A stretch of 64,000 nucleotides of DNA from Ralstonia sp. SET104 (GTDB taxonomy: Bacteria; Pseudomonadota; Gammaproteobacteria; Burkholderiales; Burkholderiaceae): the NCBI RefSeq assembly GCF_003851545.1, contig NZ_BHVX01000006.1, forward strand, positions 62,001-126,000, in the 5' to 3' direction. Of the stretch, positions 35,681 to 44,106 are shown piece after piece (position 1 is the first letter of the stretch; each line of letters opens with the position of its first letter). The notes under the pieces were generated by a model that saw only the letters and a list, made by a program, of their open reading frames with translations, was not told the origin of the DNA and did no database searches. A program made the position numbers and the translations under genes.

Positions 35681-38600
35681 TTAATGTTGGGCCGACGGCA
35701 CAGGCAGCGCGCCATCCAGGTCCAGATCGCCGGGGTTACGGTCGGGTGCATCTTCCGAGCGCTGGCCGCGGCGTGCCGCCAGCGTGCGCAGCAGCACGTA
35801 GAACACCGGCGTGAGGAACAGGCCGAACAGCGTCACGCCCAGCATCCCCGCGAACACGGCCACGCCCATGGCATGGCGCATTTCCGCGCCGGCACCGGTC
35901 GACATCACCAGGGGCACCACACCCATGATGAAGGCGATCGACGTCATCAGGATCGGGCGCAGACGCAGGCGGCACGCCTCGACGGCGGCTTCCACGATGG
36001 TGCGTCCTTGCAGTTCGAGCTCGCGCGCAAACTCCACGATCAGGATCGCGTTCTTGCACGCCAGCCCCACCAGCACCACCAGGCCGATCTGCGTGAAGAT
36101 GTTGTTGTCTCCGTGCGAGGCCCATACGCCCAGCATGGCGGCAAACAGGCTCATCGGCACGATCAGGATCACCGCCAGCGGCAGCGTCAGGCTCTCGTAC
36201 TGTGCGGCCAGCACCAGGAACACCAGCAACACGCAGATCGGGAAGATCCACACCGCAGAGTTGCCGGCCAGAATCTGCTGATACGTCAGGTCGGTCCACT
36301 CGAAGCGCACGCCCTTGGGCAGCGTTTCATGCGCAATGCGTTCGACAGCCGCCTGTGCCTGGCCCGACGAGAAGCCCGGCGCCGGACCACCGTTGATGTC
36401 CGCCGCGGTGTAGCCGTTGTAGCGCACCACCATATCCGGCCCAAAGCCTTGCGACACGCGCAGCAGAGACGAAAGCGGCACCATCTCGCCCGCCGTGTTG
36501 CGCGTCTTCAGCTGCAGGATGTCTTCTGCATGGGCGCGGAACGGCGCGTCTGCCTGCACCTTTACCTGATACGTGCGGCCGAAGCGGTTGAAGTCGTTCA
36601 CGTACAGCGAGCCCAGATACACCTGCATGGTGTCGAACACGTCCGTGACGGGCACGCCAAGCTGCTTGGCCTTCACGCGGTCCAGATCGGCATTCAACTG
36701 CGGCACGTTGATCTGGTAGCTCGAGAACGACGGACCCAGCTCCGGCGTCTTGCGTGCCTTCGCCATGAACGCCTGCGTGGCGGCAAAGAGCTGTTCGTAA
36801 CCGACCGAACCACGGTCTTCCAGTTGCAGCTTGAAACCGCCCACCGTGCCGAGACCTTGCACCGGCGGCGGCGGGAACACGGCAATGAACGCGTCCTTGA
36901 TGGCGCTGTATTGCTGGTTCAGTTGCCCCGCAATCGCACCGCCCGAGAGGTTGGCTGTCTTGCGCTGGTCAAACGGCTTGAGCGTGACGAACACAATGCC
37001 GGCGCTCGGGCTGTTGGTAAAGCCGTTGATCGACAGACCCGGGAACGCCACGGCGCTTTCCACGCCGGGGTGCTTGAGTGCGATGTCCGACATGCGGCGG
37101 ATCACGTCTTCGGTGCGGTCGAGCGAGGCGCCGTCGGGCAACTGCGCGAAGCTCACGAGATACTGCTTGTCCTGCATCGGCACAAAGCCGCCCGGCACCT
37201 TGTTGAACAGCAGCGCGGTGGCCCCGATCAGTGCCAGATAAATGCCCAGCATGACGGCCTTGCGACCGATCACGCGTGATGTGCTGCGGCCATACGACTC
37301 CGACGCGGCACCGAACACACGGTTGAACGGGCGGAAGATCCAGCCCAAGCCCTTGTCCATTGCACGGGCCAGCCAATCCTTGGGCGCGTCGTGGCTCTTG
37401 AGCAGCAGCGCAGCCAGCGCAGGCGACAACGTGAGCGAGTTGAAGGCCGAGATGACGGTCGAGATCGAGATCGTCAGCGCGAACTGCTTGTAGAACTGGC
37501 CGGTCAGGCCCGTCATGAAAGCCAGCGGCACGAACACGGCAATCAGCGTGAGAGCAATGGCGATGATCGGGCCGCTCACTTCACGCATGGCCTTGTATGT
37601 CGCCTCGCGCGGCGATAAGCCTTCGGCGATGTTCCGCTCGACGTTCTCCACCACCACAATCGCATCGTCCACCACGATCCCGATCGCCAGCACCAGCCCG
37701 AAGAGCGACAGCGCGTTGATCGAGAAGCCGAATATCAGCATCAGCCCAAACGTACCGATGATCGACACCGGCACCGCCAGCAGCGGAATGATCGACGCGC
37801 GCCACGTCTGCAGGAACAGGATCACCACCAGCACCACAAGCGCCACTGCTTCCAGCAGCGTATGCGTGACGGCTTCGATACTCGATCTGACGAACTGCGT
37901 CGGGTCATAGACGATGCGGTAATCCACGCCTTCGGGAAAATCTTCCTTCAGCTCGGCCATCGTCTTGCGCACGTCATCCGAAATCTGCAGCGCGTTGGAG
38001 CCCGGCGCCTGGAAGATCGGAATGGCCACCGCCTGCTTGTTGTCGAGCAGCGAGCGCAGGCCGTATTCCGATGCGGCCAGCTCAATGCGGGCCACGTCGC
38101 GCAGCGTGGTTACCGCGCCGTTGGGCGAGCTTTTCAGGATGATGTCGCCAAATTCCTGTTCGGTCTTCAGGCGGCCCTGCGCGTTGACGGACAGTTGCAG
38201 GTCCGTACCCGGCACCGACGGCGAACCGCCGATCACGCCCGCCGCCACCTGCACGTTCTGGTCACGGATGGCGCGCACGACTTCGTTGGCGGTCAGGCCG
38301 CGCTCGGCGACCTTGTTCGGGTCGAGCCACACGCGCATCGAGTAGTCACCCGAGCCGAACAATTGCACCTGGCCCACGCCGCTGATGCGCGCCAACCGAT
38401 CCTTGACGTTGAGCACGGCATAGTTGCGCAGGTACGTCATGTCGTAGCGATCGTTGGGCGACAGCAAGTGCACCACCATCGTCAGGTCGGGGCTGCTCTT
38501 GACAGTGGTCACACCCAGGCGCTGCACCACGTCGGGCAGGCGCGGCAGCGCTTGCGAGACGCGGTTCTGCACGAGCTGCTGTGCCTTGTCCGGGTCGGTG

Positions 38601-38896
38601 CCCAGCTTGAACGTGACTGTCGTGGTCAGGTTGCCGTCGCTGTTGGCCTGTGACTGCATGTACAGCATGTTCTCGACGCCGTTGATCTGCTCTTCGAGCG
38701 GCGAGGCGACGGTCTCGGCAATCACCTTCGGGTTGGCGCCCGGAAACTGCGCGCGCACCACCACTGAAGGCGGCACGACCTCGGGGTATTCCGAGATCGG
38801 CAATCGCCAGATCGAGATGATCCCGATCAACAGGATCAGCGTGGAGAGCACGCCCGCAAAGATTGGGCGGTCCACGAAAAATTTAGAGAAGTTCAT
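35681..38896 (-). CDS. bpeF: RND multidrug efflux pump, BpeF/CeoB (MexF) type
   Basis: A 1071-residue inner-membrane proton-driven pump of the HAE1 RND family. It has the N-terminal MNFSKFFVDRPIFAGVLSTLILLIG, twelve expected helices, two large periplasmic loops, and in helix 4 GIVVDDAIVVVENVERN with the proton-relay Asp pair. The MexF-like segments VVPPSVVVRAQFPGANPKVIAETV and YDMTYLRNYAVLNVKDRL place it in the MexF/BpeF/CeoB branch. By family it exports chloramphenicol, trimethoprim, fluoroquinolones and aromatic acids. It is second-last in the llpE-adaptor-pump-outer membrane operon. Confidence 0.94.
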   Translation of the reverse strand: MNFSKFFVDRPIFAGVLSTLILLIGIISIWRLPISEYPEVVPPSVVVRAQFPGANPKVIAETVASPLEEQINGVENMLYMQSQANSDGNLTTTVTFKLGTDPDKAQQLVQNRVSQALPRLPDVVQRLGVTTVKSSPDLTMVVHLLSPNDRYDMTYLRNYAVLNVKDRLARISGVGQVQLFGSGDYSMRVWLDPNKVAERGLTANEVVRAIRDQNVQVAAGVIGGSPSVPGTDLQLSVNAQGRLKTEQEFGDIILKSSPNGAVTTLRDVARIELAASEYGLRSLLDNKQAVAIPIFQAPGSNALQISDDVRKTMAELKEDFPEGVDYRIVYDPTQFVRSSIEAVTHTLLEAVALVVLVVILFLQTWRASIIPLLAVPVSIIGTFGLMLIFGFSINALSLFGLVLAIGIVVDDAIVVVENVERNIAEGLSPREATYKAMREVSGPIIAIALTLIAVFVPLAFMTGLTGQFYKQFALTISISTVISAFNSLTLSPALAALLLKSHDAPKDWLARAMDKGLGWIFRPFNRVFGAASESYGRSTSRVIGRKAVMLGIYLALIGATALLFNKVPGGFVPMQDKQYLVSFAQLPDGASLDRTEDVIRRMSDIALKHPGVESAVAFPGLSINGFTNSPSAGIVFVTLKPFDQRKTANLSGGAIAGQLNQQYSAIKDAFIAVFPPPPVQGLGTVGGFKLQLEDRGSVGYEQLFAATQAFMAKARKTPELGPSFSSYQINVPQLNADLDRVKAKQLGVPVTDVFDTMQVYLGSLYVNDFNRFGRTYQVKVQADAPFRAHAEDILQLKTRNTAGEMVPLSSLLRVSQGFGPDMVVRYNGYTAADINGGPAPGFSSGQAQAAVERIAHETLPKGVRFEWTDLTYQQILAGNSAVWIFPICVLLVFLVLAAQYESLTLPLAVILIVPMSLFAAMLGVWASHGDNNIFTQIGLVVLVGLACKNAILIVEFARELELQGRTIVEAAVEACRLRLRPILMTSIAFIMGVVPLVMSTGAGAEMRHAMGVAVFAGMLGVTLFGLFLTPVFYVLLRTLAARRGQRSEDAPDRNPGDLDLDGALPVPSAQH

Positions 38897-38955
38897 GGCC
38901 GAGTTTATGTATTTGGGCGATGAGGTTCAGTCGCAATCAGGCGCACTCAGTGCAC

Positions 38956-40281
38956 TCAGGCGCGATCTGCCGGCAGGCGTTGTGCGTTGGCCGCGGTCTT
39001 GGCATCTGCGGGCTTTGCTTCGGCCTTCGCGGCCGGAGCGGTTGCGGGCGTTGATGCCGAGGCTTCGGCAGGCGTGGCGGGGGCTTCAGTGGGGGTTTCC
39101 GGTCGGGCACCCGGCAGCACCACGCGCTTGGTGACCAGGCTATCCATCGTCACCGCGTTGGGTGCCACGGCGTCGCCCGGGCGCACGCGCTGGATGCCGT
39201 TGACGACGATGCGGTCACCGGCCTTCAGGCCCGATTTCACCACGCGCAGGCCGTCGATGGAGGCGCCCAGCACAACCGGGCGGTAGCTCGTCTTGTTGCC
39301 GGCATCCACCACCAGGACGAACTTCTTGTCCTGGTCCGTACCGATGGCCTTGTCGCTGATGAGGATGGCATCGTGCGGGGCACCGGTGCTCATCCGCACG
39401 CGGGCGTAGAGGCCCGGCGTGAGGCGGCCGTCGGCGTTGTCCAGCGTGGCGCGCACGCGGATGGTGCCCGAGCGCACATCGAGCCGGTTGTCGACGGACT
39501 GGATCACGCCTTCGCGCGTGTAGCCCTCTTCATTGGCCAGCCCGATGTAGACCGGCGTCTTGGTACCTTGGGCCGCCTTGGCGGAGTAGCGCAGGTAGCT
39601 TTGCTCATCCGCATCGAACGCCACGTACATCGGCGATACGGACACTAGCGTCGTCAGCACCGGCGCAGCACCACCGGCAGACACCACGTTGCCCACGGTA
39701 ATTTCTGCGCGCGACACGCGGCCCGCAACGGGCGCCACGATGTGTGTGTACTCCAGGTTCAGCCTGGCGGCATCCAGTGCGGCGGCGGCGCCTTGCAGGT
39801 TGGCTTGGGCCTCGCGTGCGGCGTTTTCCTTCTCTTCAAACTCGCGGCGCGCGATGGCGTTGTCGGCCACCAGTTTCTGGGCGCGATCGAGTTCTGACGT
39901 GGTGTAGGCCACGCGCGATTTGGCGGCCGTCAGCACGGCTTGCGTGCGTGCGACTTCTGCCGCGTAGGGGCGCGGGTCGATGGTGAACAGTGCGTCGCCC
40001 TTCTTGACGATGCTGCCGTCCTTGAAGTGGACCGCAGTGACGGTGCCGCTCACCAGTGGGCGGACTTCAACGCGTTGAACGGCTTCGATGCGGCCAGAAA
40101 ACTCATCCCATTCCGCCACGTTGCGTGCGACGACGGGCGCCACATCCACCGGTGTCGCTGCGGGCGCGGCGGCCGGCTGCTGCGATGCGCCGGCGCTGGA
40201 AACAAGACCGTATGTGCCCACGGCTGCAACGCCGAGCACGGCGGCAACCGAAATGGCGATGGTGCGTTTGGACAGGCTCAT
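38956..40281 (-). CDS. bpeE: RND efflux periplasmic adaptor, BpeE/CeoA (MexE) type
   Basis: A 441-residue membrane-fusion protein. An N-terminal anchor/signal covers about residues 7-28. Then come a lipoyl half (EWDEFSGRIEAVQRVEVRPLVSGTVTAVHFKDGSIVKKGDALFTIDPRPYAAEV), an alpha-hairpin (about 100-170), the second lipoyl half (LEYTHIVAPVAGRVSRAEITVGNVV) and beta-barrel domains. The C-terminal tail is unusually Ala/Pro/Glu-rich, with PAEASASTPATAPAAKAEAK, and is likely disordered. The ATG at 40281 follows GAGAG. It links the pump to the outer-membrane factor. Confidence 0.93.
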   Translation of the reverse strand: MSLSKRTIAISVAAVLGVAAVGTYGLVSSAGASQQPAAAPAATPVDVAPVVARNVAEWDEFSGRIEAVQRVEVRPLVSGTVTAVHFKDGSIVKKGDALFTIDPRPYAAEVARTQAVLTAAKSRVAYTTSELDRAQKLVADNAIARREFEEKENAAREAQANLQGAAAALDAARLNLEYTHIVAPVAGRVSRAEITVGNVVSAGGAAPVLTTLVSVSPMYVAFDADEQSYLRYSAKAAQGTKTPVYIGLANEEGYTREGVIQSVDNRLDVRSGTIRVRATLDNADGRLTPGLYARVRMSTGAPHDAILISDKAIGTDQDKKFVLVVDAGNKTSYRPVVLGASIDGLRVVKSGLKAGDRIVVNGIQRVRPGDAVAPNAVTMDSLVTKRVVLPGARPETPTEAPATPAEASASTPATAPAAKAEAKPADAKTAANAQRLPADRA

Positions 40282-40406
40282 GATGACTCTCGATTTCTGT
40301 TGGGTAAGCAAAGAGAAAAGACGCTGTAAAGCTCCGGAAGAGCACTTGGGCCGCAGCGTAGAAACACGCGCGCGGCCTCGCACTCCGTTTCTTGTGGTGT
40401 TGGGTC

Positions 40407-41504
40407 TCAGCCGGGCGTTTCTCCGGTCGCATCAGTGGAGGGGGGCGTCCGGTCCTTGCGGTCTGCACGTGCGCGGCGCTTGGCGCGAGCGGTTGCCTGC
40501 CGTGTCATGCCAAGGTGCCAGCGCAGGAAGCACGTCATCTCGTCTTGTGCGACCGCGCTCATGGCAATCGAGTCATGGCAGGCCTCGTTCACGCGCACGA
40601 CTTGCGTAGCCACACCCGCTTCAATAAGGCATGCGGCGTAGCGTTCGGCTTCGGTGCGCAGCAGGTCTTGCGGCGCGGTGAGCAGCAGGGCGGGTGGCAA
40701 GCCTTGCAGGCGGCGGGATTCCACCGGCGCGGCGTAGGGGTGGACGCGCTCGGTTGGGCGGGGCAGGTACTGGCGGTAGCAATCTGCGCAGACTTCGGCC
40801 GAGTTGTCGGCATTGGCCAGATGATCGGGGCGCATGCGGGCCATGGTCGGGTCGAGCATGGGCGCGATCAGCACCTGCGCACGCAGGTTGGGGCCGCCAC
40901 GGTCGCGCGCGATCATCGTCAATGCGGCGGACAGGTTGCCGCCCGCGTCATGCCCGGCCACTGCGATGCGGCGACGATCAATGCCCCAGGAGGCAGCATG
41001 GTCTGCAATACAGCACAGCGCGGCGTACACATCTTCGGGCGCGGCGGGAAAGGGCGCAGCGGGCGCCAGCGAATAGCCAACCGTCACCACCACGGCAGGC
41101 AGCGTGGCGGCCAGATGGCGTGCGGGCGCATTGGCATCGTCAATCGAGCCGCGCACAAAACCACCGCCATGCAGATACAGCACGCCGCAATGGCGCAGCG
41201 GCGCGGCAGCATCGTCGGCATGCATTTCGGGGCGGAACACACGCAGGCGGATGCGGCTGGCGTAGCCCTGCGTCCAATAATCCTCGGCAGTCACCTCGCG
41301 CGGCAGTGTTGCCGTGTCAGCCGTTTCCTTGCATGAAGAAGATTGCTCAGGCAGTTTGAATGCTGCGTCGCGCAAATTGTTATTCAGTGCAACATTTGTA
41401 GCGGCGGGCGTTGGGTACGGTCGCGCCGGACGAACAGCGGCTGATGCTGCATCGCTGGTGGGCGTGCGGTCCGAAATAACCAAGCGCGGTGGGGAAGAAC
41501 CCAT
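40407..41504 (-). CDS. llpE: LlpE-like alpha/beta-hydrolase with substituted nucleophile
   Basis: A 365-residue protein of the hormone-sensitive-lipase alpha/beta-hydrolase group, first in the RND operon. The oxyanion motif LHGGGF is at about 111-116, an acid in LTAPQDLLRTEAERYA (Asp280) and a His in EACHDSIA (His310). The nucleophile elbow reads AGHDAGGN, so residue 186 is Asp where the family has Ser (GDSAGG). In Burkholderia the equivalent genes (ceo and bpeEF operons) also begin with llpE, whose role is not known. The first ~65 residues are low-complexity and the start has no clear ribosome site. It is probably not a normal esterase unless Asp serves as nucleophile. Confidence 0.83.
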   Translation of the reverse strand: MGSSPPRLVISDRTPTSDAASAAVRPARPYPTPAATNVALNNNLRDAAFKLPEQSSSCKETADTATLPREVTAEDYWTQGYASRIRLRVFRPEMHADDAAAPLRHCGVLYLHGGGFVRGSIDDANAPARHLAATLPAVVVTVGYSLAPAAPFPAAPEDVYAALCCIADHAASWGIDRRRIAVAGHDAGGNLSAALTMIARDRGGPNLRAQVLIAPMLDPTMARMRPDHLANADNSAEVCADCYRQYLPRPTERVHPYAAPVESRRLQGLPPALLLTAPQDLLRTEAERYAACLIEAGVATQVVRVNEACHDSIAMSAVAQDEMTCFLRWHLGMTRQATARAKRRARADRKDRTPPSTDATGETPG

Positions 41505-41817
41505 GATGTCAGGCGGGGCTTACCTTTGCGGATAACCCGGATATCGATGGGCTGAATGATGGTGATTAGACGAACGCGGATAAATGCCTATAATCAGACA
41601 TCACTATTAGTTGCAACCGAACAATCAAAATTTACGGTTGTGCTACAAAGTGTCATTGCTCGAGGCCGATCTTGTTGCACTGCGAAAATTCGTAGTCCGC
41701 CGCCTTCCTGATCGCGCCAACCGGGTGCACCCCTTCAGATTTCACTTGTCTTGCGCATTGCCGTTTTGATCTCGGCAGTGCGCATGCTCCGTGGAGTCCG
41801 ACCCTCAGGAGCCGCAG
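41505..41817. promoter_or_regulatory. Divergent promoter region between llpE and the LysR gene
   Basis: A 313-bp AT-rich region. A TATAAT on the plus strand at 41589-41594 with a weak -35 (TTAGAC, 41566-41571, 17-bp spacer) may serve the LysR gene. CAACCG (41614-41619) is inverted as CGGTTG (41635-41640) across 15 bp. LysR proteins usually bind such divergent regions, but I cannot define the operator from this alone. Confidence 0.5.
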
Positions 41818-42762
41818 ATGGATCGATTGCAGGCCATGCAGGTTTTCACACGTGTCGTGGAAGCCAGCAGTTTCACCAAGGCTGCCGACAGCCTTCAGTT
41901 ACCCCGCGCCACAGTGACAAACCTGGTGCAAAGCCTTGAGGCGCATCTCGGCGTGCGCCTGCTCCATCGAACCACGCGCCGCGTGAATGTCACCGCAGAT
42001 GGCGCTGCGTATTACGAACGCTGCGTGCGCTTGCTTGGTGATCTGGAAGAGACCGAGGCCGCTTTCTCGCAAAGTGCGTCGGGCGCACGTGGCACCCTGC
42101 GCATTGACGTGCCTGCCTCGATTGGCAAACGGTTGCTTGTGCCGCGCATCCGCGATTTTCATGATGCGTACCCCGATCTTCAGCTTGAGATCGGCATGAG
42201 CGACCGCACCGTCGATCTCGTGCAGGAAGGGGTGGATTGCGCCGTGCGCGTGGGCGAGCTGCAGGATTCCAGCCTCGTTGCGCGCCGCATCGGGCAGTTG
42301 TCGATGGTGAACTGCGCCGCCCCCGAGTATCTGGCGCGACACGGCACGCCCACGTCATTGGAGGATCTGCAGGATCACACGGCAGTGAATTACTTTTCGC
42401 CGCGCAACGGCCGCCGCATGGATTGGGATTTCGTCATCGACGGGCAAAAGCAGATTCACAAGGTGCGCGGCATGGTGTCCGTCAACGATGCGGAATCCGC
42501 CGTGGCGTGCGGGCTGCACGGCCTGGGCCTGATGCAGACTTCGCGCTTTCTCGTGTACGAGCATCTGATGGCGGGCACGCTGGTCGAGATCCTGCCGGAC
42601 TACATCTCCGAGCCATTGCCGGTGTCGGTCATCTATCCGCACAACCGTCATCTGTCGCCCAAGGTGCGGGTGTTTGTGGATTGGGTGGCGACGCTGTTTG
42701 CTGACCATCCGTGCCTGCAACTGAAGGAAAATCCGCGACTGCACATTGTTAGTGCGGCCTGA
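41818..42762 (+). CDS. bpeT: LysR-family regulator, BpeT/CeoR-like
   Basis: A 314-residue LysR-type regulator. The N-terminal helix-turn-helix is MDRLQAMQVFTRVVEASSFTKAADSLQLPRATVTNLVQSLEAHLGVRLLHRTTRRV; the effector-binding domain begins near residue 90 with RGTLRIDVPASIGKRLLVPRI. The ATG at 41818 follows CAGGAGCC, better than an upstream in-frame start at 41791. It is divergent from llpE-bpeE-bpeF-oprC, the place held by bpeT/ceoR in Burkholderia, so activation of the efflux operon by an aromatic effector is the likely role. This is inference from synteny. Confidence 0.88.
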   Translation: MDRLQAMQVFTRVVEASSFTKAADSLQLPRATVTNLVQSLEAHLGVRLLHRTTRRVNVTADGAAYYERCVRLLGDLEETEAAFSQSASGARGTLRIDVPASIGKRLLVPRIRDFHDAYPDLQLEIGMSDRTVDLVQEGVDCAVRVGELQDSSLVARRIGQLSMVNCAAPEYLARHGTPTSLEDLQDHTAVNYFSPRNGRRMDWDFVIDGQKQIHKVRGMVSVNDAESAVACGLHGLGLMQTSRFLVYEHLMAGTLVEILPDYISEPLPVSVIYPHNRHLSPKVRVFVDWVATLFADHPCLQLKENPRLHIVSAA

Positions 42763-42859
42763 ACAGTTATTTCTTCAAAGCTGCATTTATCAGACGGGAG
42801 TAACGATTTATTCTGCCTTCCAAGCGCAACAACGAGCGCAATCGAACAAGGAACTGATC

Positions 42860-43117
42860 ATGAACTCCCGTCTCTTCACCACTTTCTCCCGCCGTAACGT
42901 ACTGGCCCTGGTGGCTTTGGTTTCGGCTTCTGCCGCACTGCTGTCGCAGCCGGCGGCCGCTTCCATCCAACCCAACTTTGACGCCCCGGCCGCTACGCAG
43001 GCTGGCCGCTTCGACCCGTACACGCAAGGCGCCGATCGCCAGGCCGATACGTATGGCTACCTGTCGTGGAACGGCGATGCGAGCTATCCGAAAGGCGGCG
43101 CTGCATCGCGCGCATAA
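42860..43117 (+). CDS. Small exported protein of unknown function
   Basis: An 85-residue product, not recognised. A signal peptide with a typical cleavage site is visible (RRNVLALVALVSASAALLSQPAAAS). The mature peptide is only about 50 residues, rich in Gly, Asp, Tyr and Gln (GRFDPYTQGADRQADTYGYLSWNGD). AAGGAAC precedes the ATG at 42860. It follows the LysR gene by 97 bp and has its own strong terminator, so it may be a separate, well-expressed transcript. Confidence 0.72.
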   Translation: MNSRLFTTFSRRNVLALVALVSASAALLSQPAAASIQPNFDAPAATQAGRFDPYTQGADRQADTYGYLSWNGDASYPKGGAASRA

Positions 43118-43153
43118 ATCGCGCACGGACTGAATTTCTCCTCCTCCGTATTT

Positions 43154-43185
43154 GCGGCGTGACTCTACCGGTCACGCCGCTTTTT
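43154..43185 (+). terminator. Intrinsic terminator
   Basis: GCGGCGTGAC (43154-43163) and GTCACGCCGC (43171-43180) form a perfect 10-bp stem with a 7-nt loop, then TTTTT. It ends the small exported protein gene. Confidence 0.9.
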
Positions 43186-43307
43186 ATTGGCGCGAGAGCC
43201 TGAGTTCGCGGGCCGGGGCGCTGGAAAGACGCGCGCAGCGCTTTGAGTGAGGGCACGAGAACTGCGTGTCAGGGCGCCGATGTTGGGTTGGGAGTATCGT
43301 GGCAGGC

Positions 43308-44096
43308 ATGCAGACCGTTGTCTTCACGTTCGATTCCAGTCTGACGCCGCTGATTCCACTGGCGTTGCGCGGGCACCCTGTTGTGCGCGCCTGGGCAGAT
43401 GGCGCCACGCTCAAGCACGCCATCGAGGCGCTGGGCGTGCCGCACACCGAGGTGGGGCAAGTCCTTGTGAATGACGCGCCCACCCCAATGGAAGCCATGG
43501 TGCCGGCCAGTGGTCACATCGCGGTTTCATGCGCGCAGCCCGCCTTGCCCGTCGCGCCGCTGCACTTTCTGTGCGACGCGCACCTGGGCGCCACGGCGCG
43601 CCTGCTGCGCATGGCCGGCTTCAATACCGCCTATGACAACAATTACGCCGACGCCGCCATCGAAGCGTTGGCTCAGGCCGAAGATTGGATCGTGCTCTCG
43701 CGCGATCGTGAACTGCTCAAGCGGCGCGGCATCCTTCGTGGCGCGTTTATTCGCGCGCGTGAGCCGCAGGCGCAGATGCGCGAAATCGTGTCGCGGTTCA
43801 GGCTGGTCGATATGGCCAAGCCGTTCTCACGCTGCCTGGAATGCAACGTGCCGCTGCGCATGCTGAGCCCGGAAGAGGCTGGCGCCAGCGTGCCGCCCCG
43901 CGTGCGCGAGCGCCAACACCTGTTCAGCACCTGCGACGTTTGCAGACGTATCTACTGGCCCGGCTCGCACTGGGCGCGCATGAATGCCGTGTTGGCCGAT
44001 ATGTTGTCACCCCAGGCCCGTGCGGACGCATCCACAGACACAGACACAGCAGACCCGGCCGAACGCATCTTGCGCAGCGGCAGCGCAGGCGCTTGA
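43308..44096 (+). CDS. Mut7-C family RNase-like protein with N-terminal ubiquitin-like domain
   Basis: About 262 residues. The N-terminal ~85 residues match the Mut7-C-associated ubiquitin-like domain (VVFTFDSSLTPLIPLALRG, ALGVPHTEVGQVLVNDAP). A PIN-like Mut7-C nuclease domain follows, with acidic residues in FLCDAHLGATARLLRMAGFNTAYDNNYAD and WIVLSRDRELLKRRG. The C-terminus has a zinc ribbon, CLECNVPLR and CDVCRRIYWPGSHW. The family is predicted to be an RNase; its bacterial role is undefined. The ATG at 43308 is used; a GTG at 43299 is nearer the GGAG at 43291 and is possible. Confidence 0.85.
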   Translation: MQTVVFTFDSSLTPLIPLALRGHPVVRAWADGATLKHAIEALGVPHTEVGQVLVNDAPTPMEAMVPASGHIAVSCAQPALPVAPLHFLCDAHLGATARLLRMAGFNTAYDNNYADAAIEALAQAEDWIVLSRDRELLKRRGILRGAFIRAREPQAQMREIVSRFRLVDMAKPFSRCLECNVPLRMLSPEEAGASVPPRVRERQHLFSTCDVCRRIYWPGSHWARMNAVLADMLSPQARADASTDTDTADPAERILRSGSAGA

Positions 44097-44106
44097 CTGC
44101 CTTCAA

